DNA from: Streptomyces sp. A1277 | GTDB lineage: Bacteria; Actinomycetota; Actinomycetes; Streptomycetales; Streptomycetaceae | DNA length: 64,000 nt | Reading direction: 5' to 3' | Assembly: GCF_004795015.1 (NCBI RefSeq) | Contig: NZ_SSBI01000025.1 | Coordinates: 1 to 64,000 of the forward strand | Shown: positions 39,937 through 48,980 of the stretch, in pieces | Position numbering within the stretch: position 1 is the first letter of the stretch | Layout of the letters: every line of letters begins with the position of its first letter | Notes under the pieces: model-generated | Told to the model about the DNA's origin: nothing | What the model saw: the letters and a program-made list of their open reading frames with translations, nothing else | The model's database searches: none | Made by a program: the position numbers and the translations under genes

Positions 39937-41598
39937 ATGTCAGGACCCCGCCACGTACGGGCGCCGCGCGGTACGGAACTGAGCGCCCTGGGATGGCAGC
40001 AGGAAGCCGCCCTGCGCATGCTGCAGAACAACCTCGACCCCGAGGTCGCCGAGCACCCCGACAAGCTCGTCGTCTACGGCGGCACGGGCAAGGCGGCCCG
40101 CGACTGGCGTTCGTTCGACGCGATGGTCCGTACGCTGCGCACGCTCAAGCAGGACGAGACGATGCTCGTCCAGTCCGGGCGGCCGGTCGGCGTCATGCAG
40201 ACGCACGAGTGGGCGCCGAGGGTCCTGATCGCCAACTCCAACCTGGTCGGCGACTGGGCGAACTGGGAGGAGTTCCGCCGCCTGGAGGCGCTCGGGCTCA
40301 CCATGTACGGCCAGATGACCGCCGGATCGTGGATCTACATCGGCACGCAGGGCATCCTCCAGGGCACCTACGAGACGTTCGCCGCCGTCGCCGCGAAGAA
40401 GTTCGACGGTTCGCTGGCCGGGACGATCACCCTGACCGCCGGGCTCGGCGGGATGGGCGGCGCCCAGCCGCTCGCCGTCACCATGAACGACGGCGTCGCG
40501 ATCTGCGTCGACTGCGACCCGCGCGCCATCGAACGCCGCATCGAGCACCGCTACCTCGACGTGCGCGCCGACTCCCTGGAGCACGCGCTCCAGCTCGCCG
40601 TCGAGGCCCGGGACGCCCGCCGGCCGCTCTCCATCGGCCTCCTCGGCAACGCGGCGGAGCTGCTGCCCCGGATGCTCGCCGAGGGCGCCCCCATCGACAT
40701 CGTCACCGACCAGACCAGCGCGCACGACCCGCTGGCCTACCTGCCGGCCGGCGTCGACTTCGACGACATGGCCTCCTACGCCGCCGAGAAGCCCGCCGAC
40801 TTCACCCAGCGGGCCCGCGAGTCCATGGCCCGGCACGTCGAGGCGATGGTCGGCTTCATGGACGCCGGCGCGGAGGTCTTCGACTACGGCAACTCGATCC
40901 GAGGCGAGGCCCGGCTCGCCGGGTACGAGCGGGCCTTCGACTTCCCCGGCTTCGTCCCCGCCTACATCCGGCCGCTGTTCTGCGAGGGCAAGGGCCCGTT
41001 CCGCTGGGCGGCGCTGTCCGGCGAGGCGTCCGACATCCACAAGACGGACAAGGCGCTGCTCGAACTCTTCCCGGAGAACGAGTCCCTGCACCGCTGGATC
41101 AAGATGGCCGGCGAGCGCGTCCACTTCCAGGGCCTGCCCGCCCGCATCTGCTGGCTCGGCTACGGCGAGCGGGACCGCGCCGGCGAGCGGTTCAACGACA
41201 TGGTGGCGAGCGGTGAACTCGCCGCGCCGCTCGCGATCGGGCGCGACCACCTGGACTGCGGCTCCGTGGCCTCCCCGTACCGCGAGACCGAGGCCATGCT
41301 CGACGGCTCCGACGCCATCGCCGACTGGCCGCTGCTGAACGCCATGGTCAACGTGGCGTCGGGCGCCTCCTGGGTCTCCCTCCACCACGGCGGCGGCGTC
41401 GGCATGGGCCGCTCCATCCACGCCGGCCAGGTCACGGTCGCCGACGGCACGCCGCTGGCCGGCGAGAAGATCCGGCGGGTGCTCACGAACGACCCGGGCA
41501 TGGGGGTGATCCGGCACGTGGACGCGGGGTACGACATCGCGGAGTCGGTGGCCTCGGACAAGGGCGTGCGGGTGCCGATGGGGGAGGACGGGGCGTGA
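39937..41598 (+). CDS. hutU: Urocanate hydratase
   Basis: A 553-residue enzyme converting urocanate to imidazolonepropionate in histidine degradation, using tightly bound NAD+ as electrophile. The family sequence is clear: TAGLGGMGGAQPLAVTMNDG (the NAD-binding glycine loop, near 168-187), DQTSAHDPLAYLPAGV and HHGGGVGMGRSIHAGQV near 490. First gene of the hut operon. ATG 39937 follows GAGGAGG, and the stop overlaps the following GTG (GTGA). Confidence 0.95.
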   Translation: MSGPRHVRAPRGTELSALGWQQEAALRMLQNNLDPEVAEHPDKLVVYGGTGKAARDWRSFDAMVRTLRTLKQDETMLVQSGRPVGVMQTHEWAPRVLIANSNLVGDWANWEEFRRLEALGLTMYGQMTAGSWIYIGTQGILQGTYETFAAVAAKKFDGSLAGTITLTAGLGGMGGAQPLAVTMNDGVAICVDCDPRAIERRIEHRYLDVRADSLEHALQLAVEARDARRPLSIGLLGNAAELLPRMLAEGAPIDIVTDQTSAHDPLAYLPAGVDFDDMASYAAEKPADFTQRARESMARHVEAMVGFMDAGAEVFDYGNSIRGEARLAGYERAFDFPGFVPAYIRPLFCEGKGPFRWAALSGEASDIHKTDKALLELFPENESLHRWIKMAGERVHFQGLPARICWLGYGERDRAGERFNDMVASGELAAPLAIGRDHLDCGSVASPYRETEAMLDGSDAIADWPLLNAMVNVASGASWVSLHHGGGVGMGRSIHAGQVTVADGTPLAGEKIRRVLTNDPGMGVIRHVDAGYDIAESVASDKGVRVPMGEDGA

Positions 41599-42878
41599 CG
41601 GCCGCGCGGCCGGACGGGGCGGGCGGGGCGGGCGGCGGCGGGGGGCAACCGTCATCGTTCCAGGCCATGTGGGCGCAGCTCGCGCCCATCGGGCGGCACC
41701 CGGACAGCGGCGGGTACCGGCGGTACGCCTGGACCGGGGCCGACGCCGAGTGCCGGGCGTGGTTCCGGGCGCAGGCCGAGGCCCGGGGGCTGGTCCTGGA
41801 GACCGACCGGAACGGGAACCAGTGGGCCTGGCTCGGCGACCCCCTCGCGGGGGACGCCGTCGTCACCGGCTCGCACCTCGACTCCGTGCCCGACGGCGGC
41901 GCCTTCGACGGGCCGCTCGGGGTCGTCTCCTCCTTCGCCGCGCTCGACGAACTCCGCCGCAGGGGAGCCGAGTTCACCCGGCCGCTGGCCATCACCAACT
42001 TCGGTGACGAGGAGGGCGCCCGCTTCGGCCTCGCCTGCGTCGGCTCCCGGCTCACCGCCGGGCAGCTGACCGTCGAGGCCGCGCACCGGCTGCGCGACGC
42101 GGACGGGGTCACGCTCCCGCAGGCCATGGCCGCCGCCGGACACGACCCCGACGCCATCGGGCCCGACCCCGAACGGCTCGCCCGGATCGGCGCGTTCGTC
42201 GAACTCCACGTCGAGCAGGGTCGCGCCCTCGACCTCACCGGCGACCCCGTCGGCATCGCCTCCGCGATCTGGCCGCACGGGCGCTGGCGGTTCGACTTCC
42301 GGGGCGAGGCCAACCACGCCGGCACCACGCGCCTCGCCGACCGGCGCGACCCGATGCTCACGTACGCCGAGACCGTGCTCGCCGCACGCCGGGAGGCGGA
42401 ACTCGCCGGCGCCCTCGCCACCTTCGGCAAGGTCGCCGTCGAGCCCAACGGCGTCAACGCCATCCCCTCCCTCGTGCGCGGCTGGCTCGACTCGCGCGCC
42501 GCCGACCAGGGCACCCTGGACACCGTCGTCGCCGCCGTCGAACAGGCCGCCCGCGAGCACGCCGACCGGGCCGGCATCGACCTCGACGTGGTCCGCGAGT
42601 CGTTCACGCCCGTCGTGGAGTTCCAGCACGCCCTGCGCGACGAGCTGGGCACCCTGCTCAAGGGCTCCGCCCGGGGCACCGGCCGCGCCGTCCCCGTGCT
42701 CTCCACCGGAGCCGGACACGACGCGGGTATTTTGTCCGCTTCGGTCCCGACCGCCATGCTGTTCGTACGGAACCCGACCGGGATCTCGCACTCGCCGGCC
42801 GAACACGCCGCCGAGGACGACTGCGCGGCCGGGGTGACCGCACTCGCCGACGTACTGGAAGGTCTCGCGTGCCGCTGA
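41595..42878 (+). CDS. M20-family amidohydrolase (allantoate amidohydrolase-like)
   Basis: A 427-residue metalloenzyme of the M20 amidase/hydantoinase-carbamoylase type. Metal ligands are visible: SHLDSVPDGGAFDGPLG (His and Asp), DEEGARFG (Glu), FVELHVEQG (His) and ISHSPAE (last His). Closest named relatives are allantoate amidohydrolase and N-carbamoyl amino acid hydrolases. Between hutU and hutF in a histidine operon, the likely job is hydrolysis of N-formyl-L-glutamate, the HutF product, but that substrate is inferred. A glycine-rich 20-residue N-terminus precedes the domain. It overlaps hutU and hutF. Confidence 0.85.
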   Translation: MTAARPDGAGGAGGGGGQPSSFQAMWAQLAPIGRHPDSGGYRRYAWTGADAECRAWFRAQAEARGLVLETDRNGNQWAWLGDPLAGDAVVTGSHLDSVPDGGAFDGPLGVVSSFAALDELRRRGAEFTRPLAITNFGDEEGARFGLACVGSRLTAGQLTVEAAHRLRDADGVTLPQAMAAAGHDPDAIGPDPERLARIGAFVELHVEQGRALDLTGDPVGIASAIWPHGRWRFDFRGEANHAGTTRLADRRDPMLTYAETVLAARREAELAGALATFGKVAVEPNGVNAIPSLVRGWLDSRAADQGTLDTVVAAVEQAAREHADRAGIDLDVVRESFTPVVEFQHALRDELGTLLKGSARGTGRAVPVLSTGAGHDAGILSASVPTAMLFVRNPTGISHSPAEHAAEDDCAAGVTALADVLEGLACR

Positions 42879-44254
42879 CGACGGAGGGGACGGGCAAGCC
42901 CGCCACCGAGACGTACTGGCTGTCCCACGCCTGGCTCGGCACCCATGTCGAGCCGGACGTCCTCCTGGAGGTGTCCGGCGGGCGGCTCACCGGCGTACGG
43001 ACCGGCGTGGAGGCGCCGCCGCCCGGCGCGACCGCGCTGCGCGGGCTCACCCTGCCGGGCCTGGCCAACACCCACTCGCACGCCTTCCACCGCGCCCTGC
43101 GCTCCGCCGTGCAGGTGGGCTCCGGCACCTTCTGGACCTGGCGCGAGACCATGTACCAGGTCGCGTCCCGGCTCACACCCGACACGTACTACGCGCTGGC
43201 CCGCGCGGTGTACGCGGAGATGGCACTCGCCGGCATCACCGCGGTCGGCGAATTCCACTATCTGCACCACGGGCCCGGCGGCACCCCATACGACAACCCG
43301 AACGCCATGGGCGAGGCCCTGATCGCGGCCGCCCGCGAAGCCGGCATCCGGATCACCCTGCTGGACACCGCCTACCTCTCGGCCGGCTTCGGCTCCGGAC
43401 CCGCCCGGCACCGCGAGCCCGACCGCCACCAGCTGCGCTTCAGCGACACGACCGCCGAGGCATGGGCCGAGCGCGCCTCGCTCCTCAAGGGCGACGACCA
43501 CGCGCTCATCGGCGCCGCCGTGCACTCCGTACGGGCCGTCCCGGCCGGTGAACTCGCCACCGTCGCCCAGTGGGCCGAGGACCGGCGGGCGCCCCTGCAC
43601 GTCCACCTCTCCGAGCAGACCGCCGAGAACGACGCCTGCCTCGCCGCCCACGGCTGCACCCCCACCCGGCTCCTCGCCGACCACGGCGTCCTCGGACCCC
43701 GCACCACCGGTGTCCACAACACCCACCTCACCGAGGAGGACATCGCGCTCCTCGGCTCCTCGGCCACCGGCACCTGCATGTGCCCGACCACCGAACGCGA
43801 CCTCGCCGACGGCATCGGCCCCGCGGCCGCCCTCCAGCACGCCGGCTCCCCGCTCTCGCTCGGCAGCGACAGCCACGCCGTGATCGACCTCTTCGAGGAA
43901 GCCCGGGCGATGGAGCTGAACGAGCGCCTGCGCACCCGCAGGCGCGGCCACTGGACCGCCGCCGCCCTGCTGCGCGCCGCGTCCGCAGACGGCCACGCCG
44001 CACTCGGCCGGCCCGACGCGGGCAGCCTCGAACCGGGCGCGCCCGCCGACCTGGTGACCATCGCCCTGGACTCCGTCAGGACAGCGGGCCCTGTGCCGCG
44101 GCTGGCGGCCGAGACAGCCGTATTCGCCGCCTCCGCCGCTGATGTCCGCCACACGGTCGTCGCGGGGCGCCACCTCGTGCGCGACGGACGGCACACGCTG
44201 ATCGACGACGTCCCCGAAGCGCTCGCCCGGGCCATCGCGGCCCTGCGCCACTGA
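42869..44254 (+). CDS. hutF: Formimidoylglutamate deiminase
   Basis: A 461-residue amidohydrolase of the HutF family: N-formimidoyl-L-glutamate plus water gives N-formyl-L-glutamate and ammonia. Metal-binding motif NTHSHAFHRALR near 72-83, HVHLSEQ near 245, and LGSDSHAVIDLFEE near 330-343 with the metal-binding aspartate. This places the organism on the five-step histidine route. GTG 42869 overlaps the previous stop by ten bases. Confidence 0.93.
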   Translation: MPLTTEGTGKPATETYWLSHAWLGTHVEPDVLLEVSGGRLTGVRTGVEAPPPGATALRGLTLPGLANTHSHAFHRALRSAVQVGSGTFWTWRETMYQVASRLTPDTYYALARAVYAEMALAGITAVGEFHYLHHGPGGTPYDNPNAMGEALIAAAREAGIRITLLDTAYLSAGFGSGPARHREPDRHQLRFSDTTAEAWAERASLLKGDDHALIGAAVHSVRAVPAGELATVAQWAEDRRAPLHVHLSEQTAENDACLAAHGCTPTRLLADHGVLGPRTTGVHNTHLTEEDIALLGSSATGTCMCPTTERDLADGIGPAAALQHAGSPLSLGSDSHAVIDLFEEARAMELNERLRTRRRGHWTAAALLRAASADGHAALGRPDAGSLEPGAPADLVTIALDSVRTAGPVPRLAAETAVFAASAADVRHTVVAGRHLVRDGRHTLIDDVPEALARAIAALRH

Positions 44255-44310
44255 GCAGCGGCCCGGGGGACGACCCCCGGCGGCCCCCACGCAAGGAGAG
44301 CAGTCCCCCG

Positions 44311-45510
44311 ATGACGACGACCGCCATCACCCACATCTCCGCCCTGGTCACCAACGACCCCTCCCTCGGTGACGAATCCCCCCTCGGACTGATCCAGGAC
44401 GCGGCCGTCGTCATCGAGGGCGACCGCGTCGTCTGGACCGGTGGATCAAGCAAAGCACCCGCCACTGACAACGCCGTCGACGCGGGCGGCCGGGCCGTGA
44501 TCCCGGGCTTCGTGGACTCCCACTCCCACCTGGTCTTCGCGGGCGACCGCACCCAGGAGTTCAACGCCCGGATGTCCGGCCGGGCCTACAGCGCGGGCGG
44601 CATCCGCACCACCGTCGCCGCCACCCGCGCCGCCACCGACGAGGAGCTGTCGGCCAACGTCGCCCGCTACCTCGCCGAGGCGCTGCGCCAGGGCACCACC
44701 ACGTTCGAGACCAAGTCCGGCTACGGCCTCACCGTCGAGGACGAGGCCCGCGCCCTGCGCATCGCCGCCCGCCACACCGACGAGGTCACCTTCCTCGGCG
44801 CCCACATCGTCTCCCCCGACTACGCCGACGACCCGGCCGGCTACGTCGACCTGGTCACCGGCCCGATGCTCGACGCCTGCGCCCCGCACGCCCGCTGGAT
44901 CGACGTCTTCTGCGAACGCGGCGCCTTCGACGGCGACCAGGCGCGGGCGATCCTCACCGCGGGCCGCGCCAGGGGCCTGCACCCCCGGGTGCACGCCAAC
45001 CAGCTCGGCCACGGCCCCGGCGTCCAGCTCGCCGTGGAGCTCGACGCCGCGTCCGCCGACCACTGCACCCACCTGACCGACGCGGACGTCGACGCCCTGG
45101 CCCATTCCGCCACCGTCGCCACACTGCTCCCGGGCGCCGAGTTCTCCACCCGCGCCGCCTGGCCGGACGCCCGCCGCCTCCTGGACGCGGGCGCGACCGT
45201 CGCCCTCTCGACGGACTGCAACCCGGGCTCCTCGTTCACCTCGTCCGTGCCGTTCTGCATCGCGCTGGCCGTGCGCGACATGGGCATGACCCCGGACGAG
45301 GCCCTCTGGTCCGCCACCGCGGGCGGCGCCGCGGCCCTGCGCCGCGACGACGTCGGCCGCCTCACCCCCGGCGCCCGCGCCGACCTGGTGCTCCTGGACG
45401 CGCCCAGCCACGTCCACCTCGCCTACCGGCCGGGCGTGCCGCTGGTCCACGAGGTCTGGCGCGCCGGTGAGCGCGTCGTGGCGCCGTACAGCGCCTCGCA
45501 CGGCGGCTGA
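44311..45510 (+). CDS. hutI: Imidazolonepropionase
   Basis: A 399-residue amidohydrolase that hydrolyses imidazolone-5-propionate to N-formimidoyl-glutamate. Metal-binding HxH in DSHSHLVFAGDR near 70-81, then GHGPGVQL, SADHCTHL near 248-255, and LSTDCNPGSSFTSSVPF near 303-319. ATG 44311 with AAGGAGAG ten bases before. Last gene of the operon; hutH (histidine ammonia-lyase) is not in the window. Confidence 0.94.
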   Translation: MTTTAITHISALVTNDPSLGDESPLGLIQDAAVVIEGDRVVWTGGSSKAPATDNAVDAGGRAVIPGFVDSHSHLVFAGDRTQEFNARMSGRAYSAGGIRTTVAATRAATDEELSANVARYLAEALRQGTTTFETKSGYGLTVEDEARALRIAARHTDEVTFLGAHIVSPDYADDPAGYVDLVTGPMLDACAPHARWIDVFCERGAFDGDQARAILTAGRARGLHPRVHANQLGHGPGVQLAVELDAASADHCTHLTDADVDALAHSATVATLLPGAEFSTRAAWPDARRLLDAGATVALSTDCNPGSSFTSSVPFCIALAVRDMGMTPDEALWSATAGGAAALRRDDVGRLTPGARADLVLLDAPSHVHLAYRPGVPLVHEVWRAGERVVAPYSASHGG

Positions 45511-45546
45511 CGCCCGCCACCGGGGGAGCCCCGTAAAAAAACGCGG

Positions 45547-45575
45547 AAGGACCTGCCCCGGCGGGGCAGGTCCTT
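45547..45575. terminator. Bidirectional terminator between hutI and the sigma factor gene
   Basis: AAGGACCTGCCCC (45547-45559) pairs perfectly with GGGGCAGGTCCTT (45563-45575), followed by TTT on the plus strand. A run of seven A (45535-45541) gives a U-tract on the minus strand. Confidence 0.92.
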
Positions 45576-45627
45576 TCTCCGGCGGGCCTCGCGCGCACGG
45601 CCGGGAGGGCGTGCGGCGAGGTGCGCG

Positions 45628-46659
45628 CTACTCGTCCAGCGTCAGACCCCTGCGCAGCTTCACCAGCGTGCGCGAGAGCAGCCTCGACACGTGCATCTGG
45701 GAGATGCCCAGCTCCTCGCCGATCTCCGACTGCGTCATGTTGGCGACGAAGCGGAGCGAGAGGATCTTCCGGTCACGGCCCGGCAGCGCGGCGATCAGCG
45801 GCTTCAGGGACTCGACGTACTCGATGCCTTCGAGCCCGTGGTCCTCGTAGCCGATCCGGTCGGTCAGCGCGCCCTCGTGCTCGTCCTCCTCGGGCTTGGC
45901 GTCCAGCGAGCTGGCGGTGTACGCGTTGCTCGCGGCCATGCCCTCGACGACCTCGTCGCGGCTGAGGCCGAGGCGGTCGGCGAGCTCGCCCACGGTGGGC
46001 GCCCGGTCGAGCTGCTGGGCGAGCTCGTCGCCCGCCTTGGCCAGGTCGAGCCGCAGCTCCTGCAGGCGGCGCGGGACGCGCACGGACCAGCTGGTGTCGC
46101 GGAAGAAACGCTTGATCTCGCCGACGATGGTCGGCATCGCGAAGGTCGGGAACTCGACGCCCCGGCTGAGCTCGAAACGGTCGATCGCCTTGATCAGGCC
46201 GATGGTGCCGACCTGGACGATGTCCTCCATCGGCTCGCTGCGGGAGCGGAACCGGGAGGCGGCGAACTTGACCAGGGCCAGGTTCAGCTCGACGAGCGTG
46301 TCGCGTACGTAGGAGTACTCGGGCGTGCCCTCTTCGAGGGATTCGAGCCGCGCGAAGAGCGTCTTCGACAGGGCCCTGGCGTCCAGCGCCCCCACTTCGG
46401 TGTAGGGCGGGATCTCGGGAAGTCCTTCGAGTCCGTCGATGTCGAACGCGGCACTGTGCGGGTACGAGGCGTTGTGCGTGTACGGGGCACTGTGCGGGTA
46501 CGCGGTACTGCGGGTGAAGCGGTCACTGCGGGTACTGCTGGTGCTGTCGGTGCGCGTCCCGTCCGGGACGGTCGCAGCAGGGGAGTCTGATTCGGTCAGT
46601 CCCTGAGGACATGCCGACGGCGCGTAGTGGGTACGCGGTACGTCGAGCCGGGGTGACAT
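45628..46659 (-). CDS. RNA polymerase sigma factor, SigB/SigF/SigG family
   Basis: A 343-residue sigma-70 family protein. After a low-complexity Ser/Thr/Tyr/His-rich N-terminus (1-75, YPHSA/YTHNA repeats), region 2 (LVKFAASRFRSRSEPMEDIVQVGTIGLIKAIDRFE), region 3 and region 4 (DRKILSLRFVANMTQSEIGEELGISQMHVSRLLSR) are intact. It belongs to the stress/development class controlled by partner switching. The divergent STAS and ATP-binding genes are its likely regulators. ATG 46659 has GGAGGAG five bases upstream. The YPHSA/YTHNA segment corresponds to an 18-bp repeat at about 46451-46502. Confidence 0.9.
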   Translation of the reverse strand: MSPRLDVPRTHYAPSACPQGLTESDSPAATVPDGTRTDSTSSTRSDRFTRSTAYPHSAPYTHNASYPHSAAFDIDGLEGLPEIPPYTEVGALDARALSKTLFARLESLEEGTPEYSYVRDTLVELNLALVKFAASRFRSRSEPMEDIVQVGTIGLIKAIDRFELSRGVEFPTFAMPTIVGEIKRFFRDTSWSVRVPRRLQELRLDLAKAGDELAQQLDRAPTVGELADRLGLSRDEVVEGMAASNAYTASSLDAKPEEDEHEGALTDRIGYEDHGLEGIEYVESLKPLIAALPGRDRKILSLRFVANMTQSEIGEELGISQMHVSRLLSRTLVKLRRGLTLDE

Positions 46660-46763
46660 GGTCTCCTCCATCGTTCTCGGCATATGGCTGCCGATGCCCA
46701 TACGTGTTCCTGCGGTGAAGCGGCGCCTCCGAAGCCGGTCGTGGTTTGGGTGTCCCTCTACCC

Positions 46764-46792
46764 TTACCCGGTCGCCATGGGTCGGTACAACC
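46764..46792 (-). promoter_or_regulatory. Possible SigB-type promoter of the sigma gene
   Basis: On the minus strand GGTTGT (46792-46787) and GGGTAA (46769-46764) lie 17 bases apart, resembling the SigB/SigF consensus GGTTT-N15-17-GGGTA. The gap 46660-46942 also holds GGAAC-N7-GTTCC near 46848, of unknown role. Confidence 0.35.
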
Positions 46793-46942
46793 GCCAATTG
46801 ACCATGTATGTCCGGTTTGTTGAGGTCTCCGGCTACCGCGTGGCGGATGGAACGCGTAGTGTTCCAAGAACATCAGTGACAGCTGCCACGCATCTGCAGG
46901 TAGGGGGATGCGGACAGTGACGAGCGGTGAAGAGGGACGGGC

Positions 46943-47311
46943 ATGGACCGCGGGACGGTCGGTAGTACGAACCGGGGTCGGCTTCAGGTCGAGGTCCGGA
47001 CCGAGGGGCGCAGCGAGGTGGTGACGCCCGTGGGTGAGCTCGACCACCACACGGCGGATCTGCTGCGCGAGCCCCTGGAGAGTGCGGTCGAACAGGGCCG
47101 CGTGCGTCTGGTGGTCGACTGCTCGCGACTCGACTTCTGTGATTCCACCGGGCTGAACGTGCTGCTCGGTGCCCGCCTGAAGGCGGAGGAAGCCGGGGGA
47201 GGGGTTCATTTGGCCGCAATGCAGCCAGTGGTGGCGCGGGTCTTCGAGATCACGGGGGCCGAGGCGGTTTTCACCGTCCACGCCTCCCTCGACGAGGCCC
47301 TGGCCCCCTGA
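46943..47311 (+). CDS. STAS-domain anti-sigma factor antagonist
   Basis: A 122-residue protein with a single STAS domain. The regulatory phosphoserine motif is visible as DFCDSTGLNVLLG (serine near residue 61), with LDHHTADLLREPLE upstream. In partner switching the unphosphorylated form sequesters the anti-sigma kinase and frees the sigma factor. It lies between the divergent sigma gene and the ATP-binding protein gene. Confidence 0.9.
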   Translation: MDRGTVGSTNRGRLQVEVRTEGRSEVVTPVGELDHHTADLLREPLESAVEQGRVRLVVDCSRLDFCDSTGLNVLLGARLKAEEAGGGVHLAAMQPVVARVFEITGAEAVFTVHASLDEALAP

Positions 47312-47555
47312 TCGGGAGGCGTTCCGGCATCCCGGGCGGCCCCGTTCGTGGCGGGAGTTACGCGGTCCGCGTAGCCGAAACGGGTGTCGTCGCGATTCGG
47401 CCGGGCAGGAGATCTTCCGGCGAGCCCGGGCGGTCCGGCCACCCGTGCCTGTGCGGTTCCTGTATGAGTGTCCGTATCGGTATTCGTTTTCGTATCTGTT
47501 CAATGGGTCGTATCCGTACCAGGGCGACATGGTGAATCGGTGAGGTGAAGCGCTG

Positions 47556-48065
47556 ATGAGCACCACCCGGCAGCATCCGCCGGGCGGCCTCGGCCGCGAG
47601 CCGGAGGGCGCGGGCGTTTCCTCCGCCGAGCCCGTCCGGCCGGCCGAGGGTGCCGAGCGGCAGTGGCGCACGCTGTCGTTGCGGGAGGCCGCCGGCATTG
47701 TGCCGACGGCCCGTGATTTCGCCCGCCAGGCGCTCCAGGACTGGGGCTGGCTCCCCGCGTCCAGCGCCGACCGCCGCGCGGCCGCGGAGGACGTCCTGCT
47801 GGTCGTGTCCGAGCTCGTCACCAACGCGTGCCTGCACGCGGACGGCCCCGACGAGATCCGCATCGCCCACAGCCCGAAGGTGCTGCGGGTGGAGGTCGCC
47901 GACGGCGGGGCGGGCCAGCCCGCGCCGCGTACGCCGCACCGGGCGGGGCGGCCCGGCGGGCACGGCATGTTCATCGTGCAGCGGCTCTGCACGGACTGGG
48001 GGGTCGTCCGCGTGCCGGGCGAGCCCGGTAAGACCGTCTGGGCGGAGCTGGCCGCCCCGGCATAA
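47556..48065 (+). CDS. ATP-binding anti-sigma regulatory protein (HATPase_c)
   Basis: A 169-residue RsbW/SpoIIAB-like protein: N-box ELVTNACLHA near 88-97, ADGGAGQPAP as the G1-type motif near 117-126, and GRPGGHGMFIVQRLC near 132-146. Such proteins bind sigma and antagonist and phosphorylate the STAS serine. The N-terminal 45 residues are disordered. With the STAS and sigma genes it forms a plausible partner-switching module. It is followed by a terminator. Confidence 0.88.
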   Translation: MSTTRQHPPGGLGREPEGAGVSSAEPVRPAEGAERQWRTLSLREAAGIVPTARDFARQALQDWGWLPASSADRRAAAEDVLLVVSELVTNACLHADGPDEIRIAHSPKVLRVEVADGGAGQPAPRTPHRAGRPGGHGMFIVQRLCTDWGVVRVPGEPGKTVWAELAAPA

Positions 48066-48091
48066 CCGGCACCCCCGTCCGTACCCCCTCC

Positions 48092-48118
48092 AAGAGCGCG
48101 CCGGATCGGCGCGCTCTT
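48092..48118 (+). terminator. Terminator after the anti-sigma gene
   Basis: AAGAGCGCGCC (48092-48102) pairs with GGCGCGCTCTT (48108-48118), an 11-12 bp stem with loop GGATC, followed by TGT. Confidence 0.8.
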
Positions 48119-48162
48119 TGTCTTCCCTCCACACGGCCCCCGGCGTACCTTGAGCGCCCGAT

Positions 48163-48177
48163 CTGATGTGTCGTCAG
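48163..48177 (+). promoter_or_regulatory. Inverted repeat CTGATG-TGT-CGTCAG upstream of the surface operon
   Basis: Matches in 5 of 6 pairs with a three-base spacer, 56 bases before the first surface-protein gene. It is flanked by TTAT at 48178-48181. It could be a promoter-proximal operator; the factor is unknown. Confidence 0.4.
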
Positions 48178-48232
48178 TTATTCGTGCCGCCTCGCGGCGG
48201 CGCGCGGCGACCCGGCCTGAGGGGAATTCGAG

Positions 48233-48931
48233 GTGCCGAACCAGAAACGAACAGCTCTCGCGCTGGCGTCCGGTCTCGCGGGCGCGGCGGTGCTGCTGGC
48301 CGCGCCCGCCGCCCACGCGACGGTCGTCGACGTCGACTACAAGTGCAAGACCCCGATCGGCGACAAGGCCGCCGTCTCGCCCATCGACATCAAGAGCGTG
48401 AAGAGCGGCAGCGGCTACAAGCTGACGATGTCCTTCCAGAAGGGCGTCTCCTCCAGCCCGGTCGAACTGGGCAAGGGCGCGATGAACCCCAGCGCGGTCA
48501 TCAAGGTGGGCGGCGCCGACCCCGGGCAGCTCACCGTCACCGGGCCCGCCAACACGGCAGCCATCCCCGCCGACAGCCCCATCAAGATCAGCGACCTGAG
48601 CGGGACGTACACGCCGAAGAAGAGCGGAAAGGTCACTTTCACCGCGGGCGTCCTCACCATCAAGGCCCTCGGTACGACGACGACCTGCACCCCCGCGAAC
48701 AGCCCGGGCCCCTCCCTCTCCCTCGACGTCACGGCCGCGGGCGGCGGCGGTACGGGGACCGAGCCGTCCACCCAGGACGGCTCGACCGAGCCGTCCACCC
48801 AGGACGCGCTGCCCAAGACCGGACCGATGGACTCCGCCCTCGCGCTCGGCACCTTCGGCGGCACGGTCCTGCTCACGGGCGCGGCCGGAGTCCTGTGGCT
48901 GACCCGGCGCGGACAGCGCACGGCGGGCTGA
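48233..48931 (+). CDS. Sortase-anchored surface protein with one two-cysteine domain (LPKTG)
   Basis: A 232-residue secreted protein starting at GTG 48233, with GAGG just upstream. Signal peptide 1-29 (AHA cleavage). The mature domain (about 31-155) has cysteines at 38 (VDYKCKTP) and 152 (TTTCTP), likely a disulfide, with conserved GGADPGQLTVTGP and LSGTYTPKKSG. A short Gly/Thr/Glu/Ser linker leads to LPKTG at residues 193-197, a hydrophobic helix and a basic tail, a sortase signal. The domain is not one I recognise; it recurs twice in the protein at 51088. First gene of the operon. Confidence 0.85.
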   Translation: MPNQKRTALALASGLAGAAVLLAAPAAHATVVDVDYKCKTPIGDKAAVSPIDIKSVKSGSGYKLTMSFQKGVSSSPVELGKGAMNPSAVIKVGGADPGQLTVTGPANTAAIPADSPIKISDLSGTYTPKKSGKVTFTAGVLTIKALGTTTTCTPANSPGPSLSLDVTAAGGGGTGTEPSTQDGSTEPSTQDALPKTGPMDSALALGTFGGTVLLTGAAGVLWLTRRGQRTAG

Positions 48932-48980
48932 CCCCACCCGCGCGAACCACCCCCCGCCGCCACGCCCCAGGGAGCCGCCC

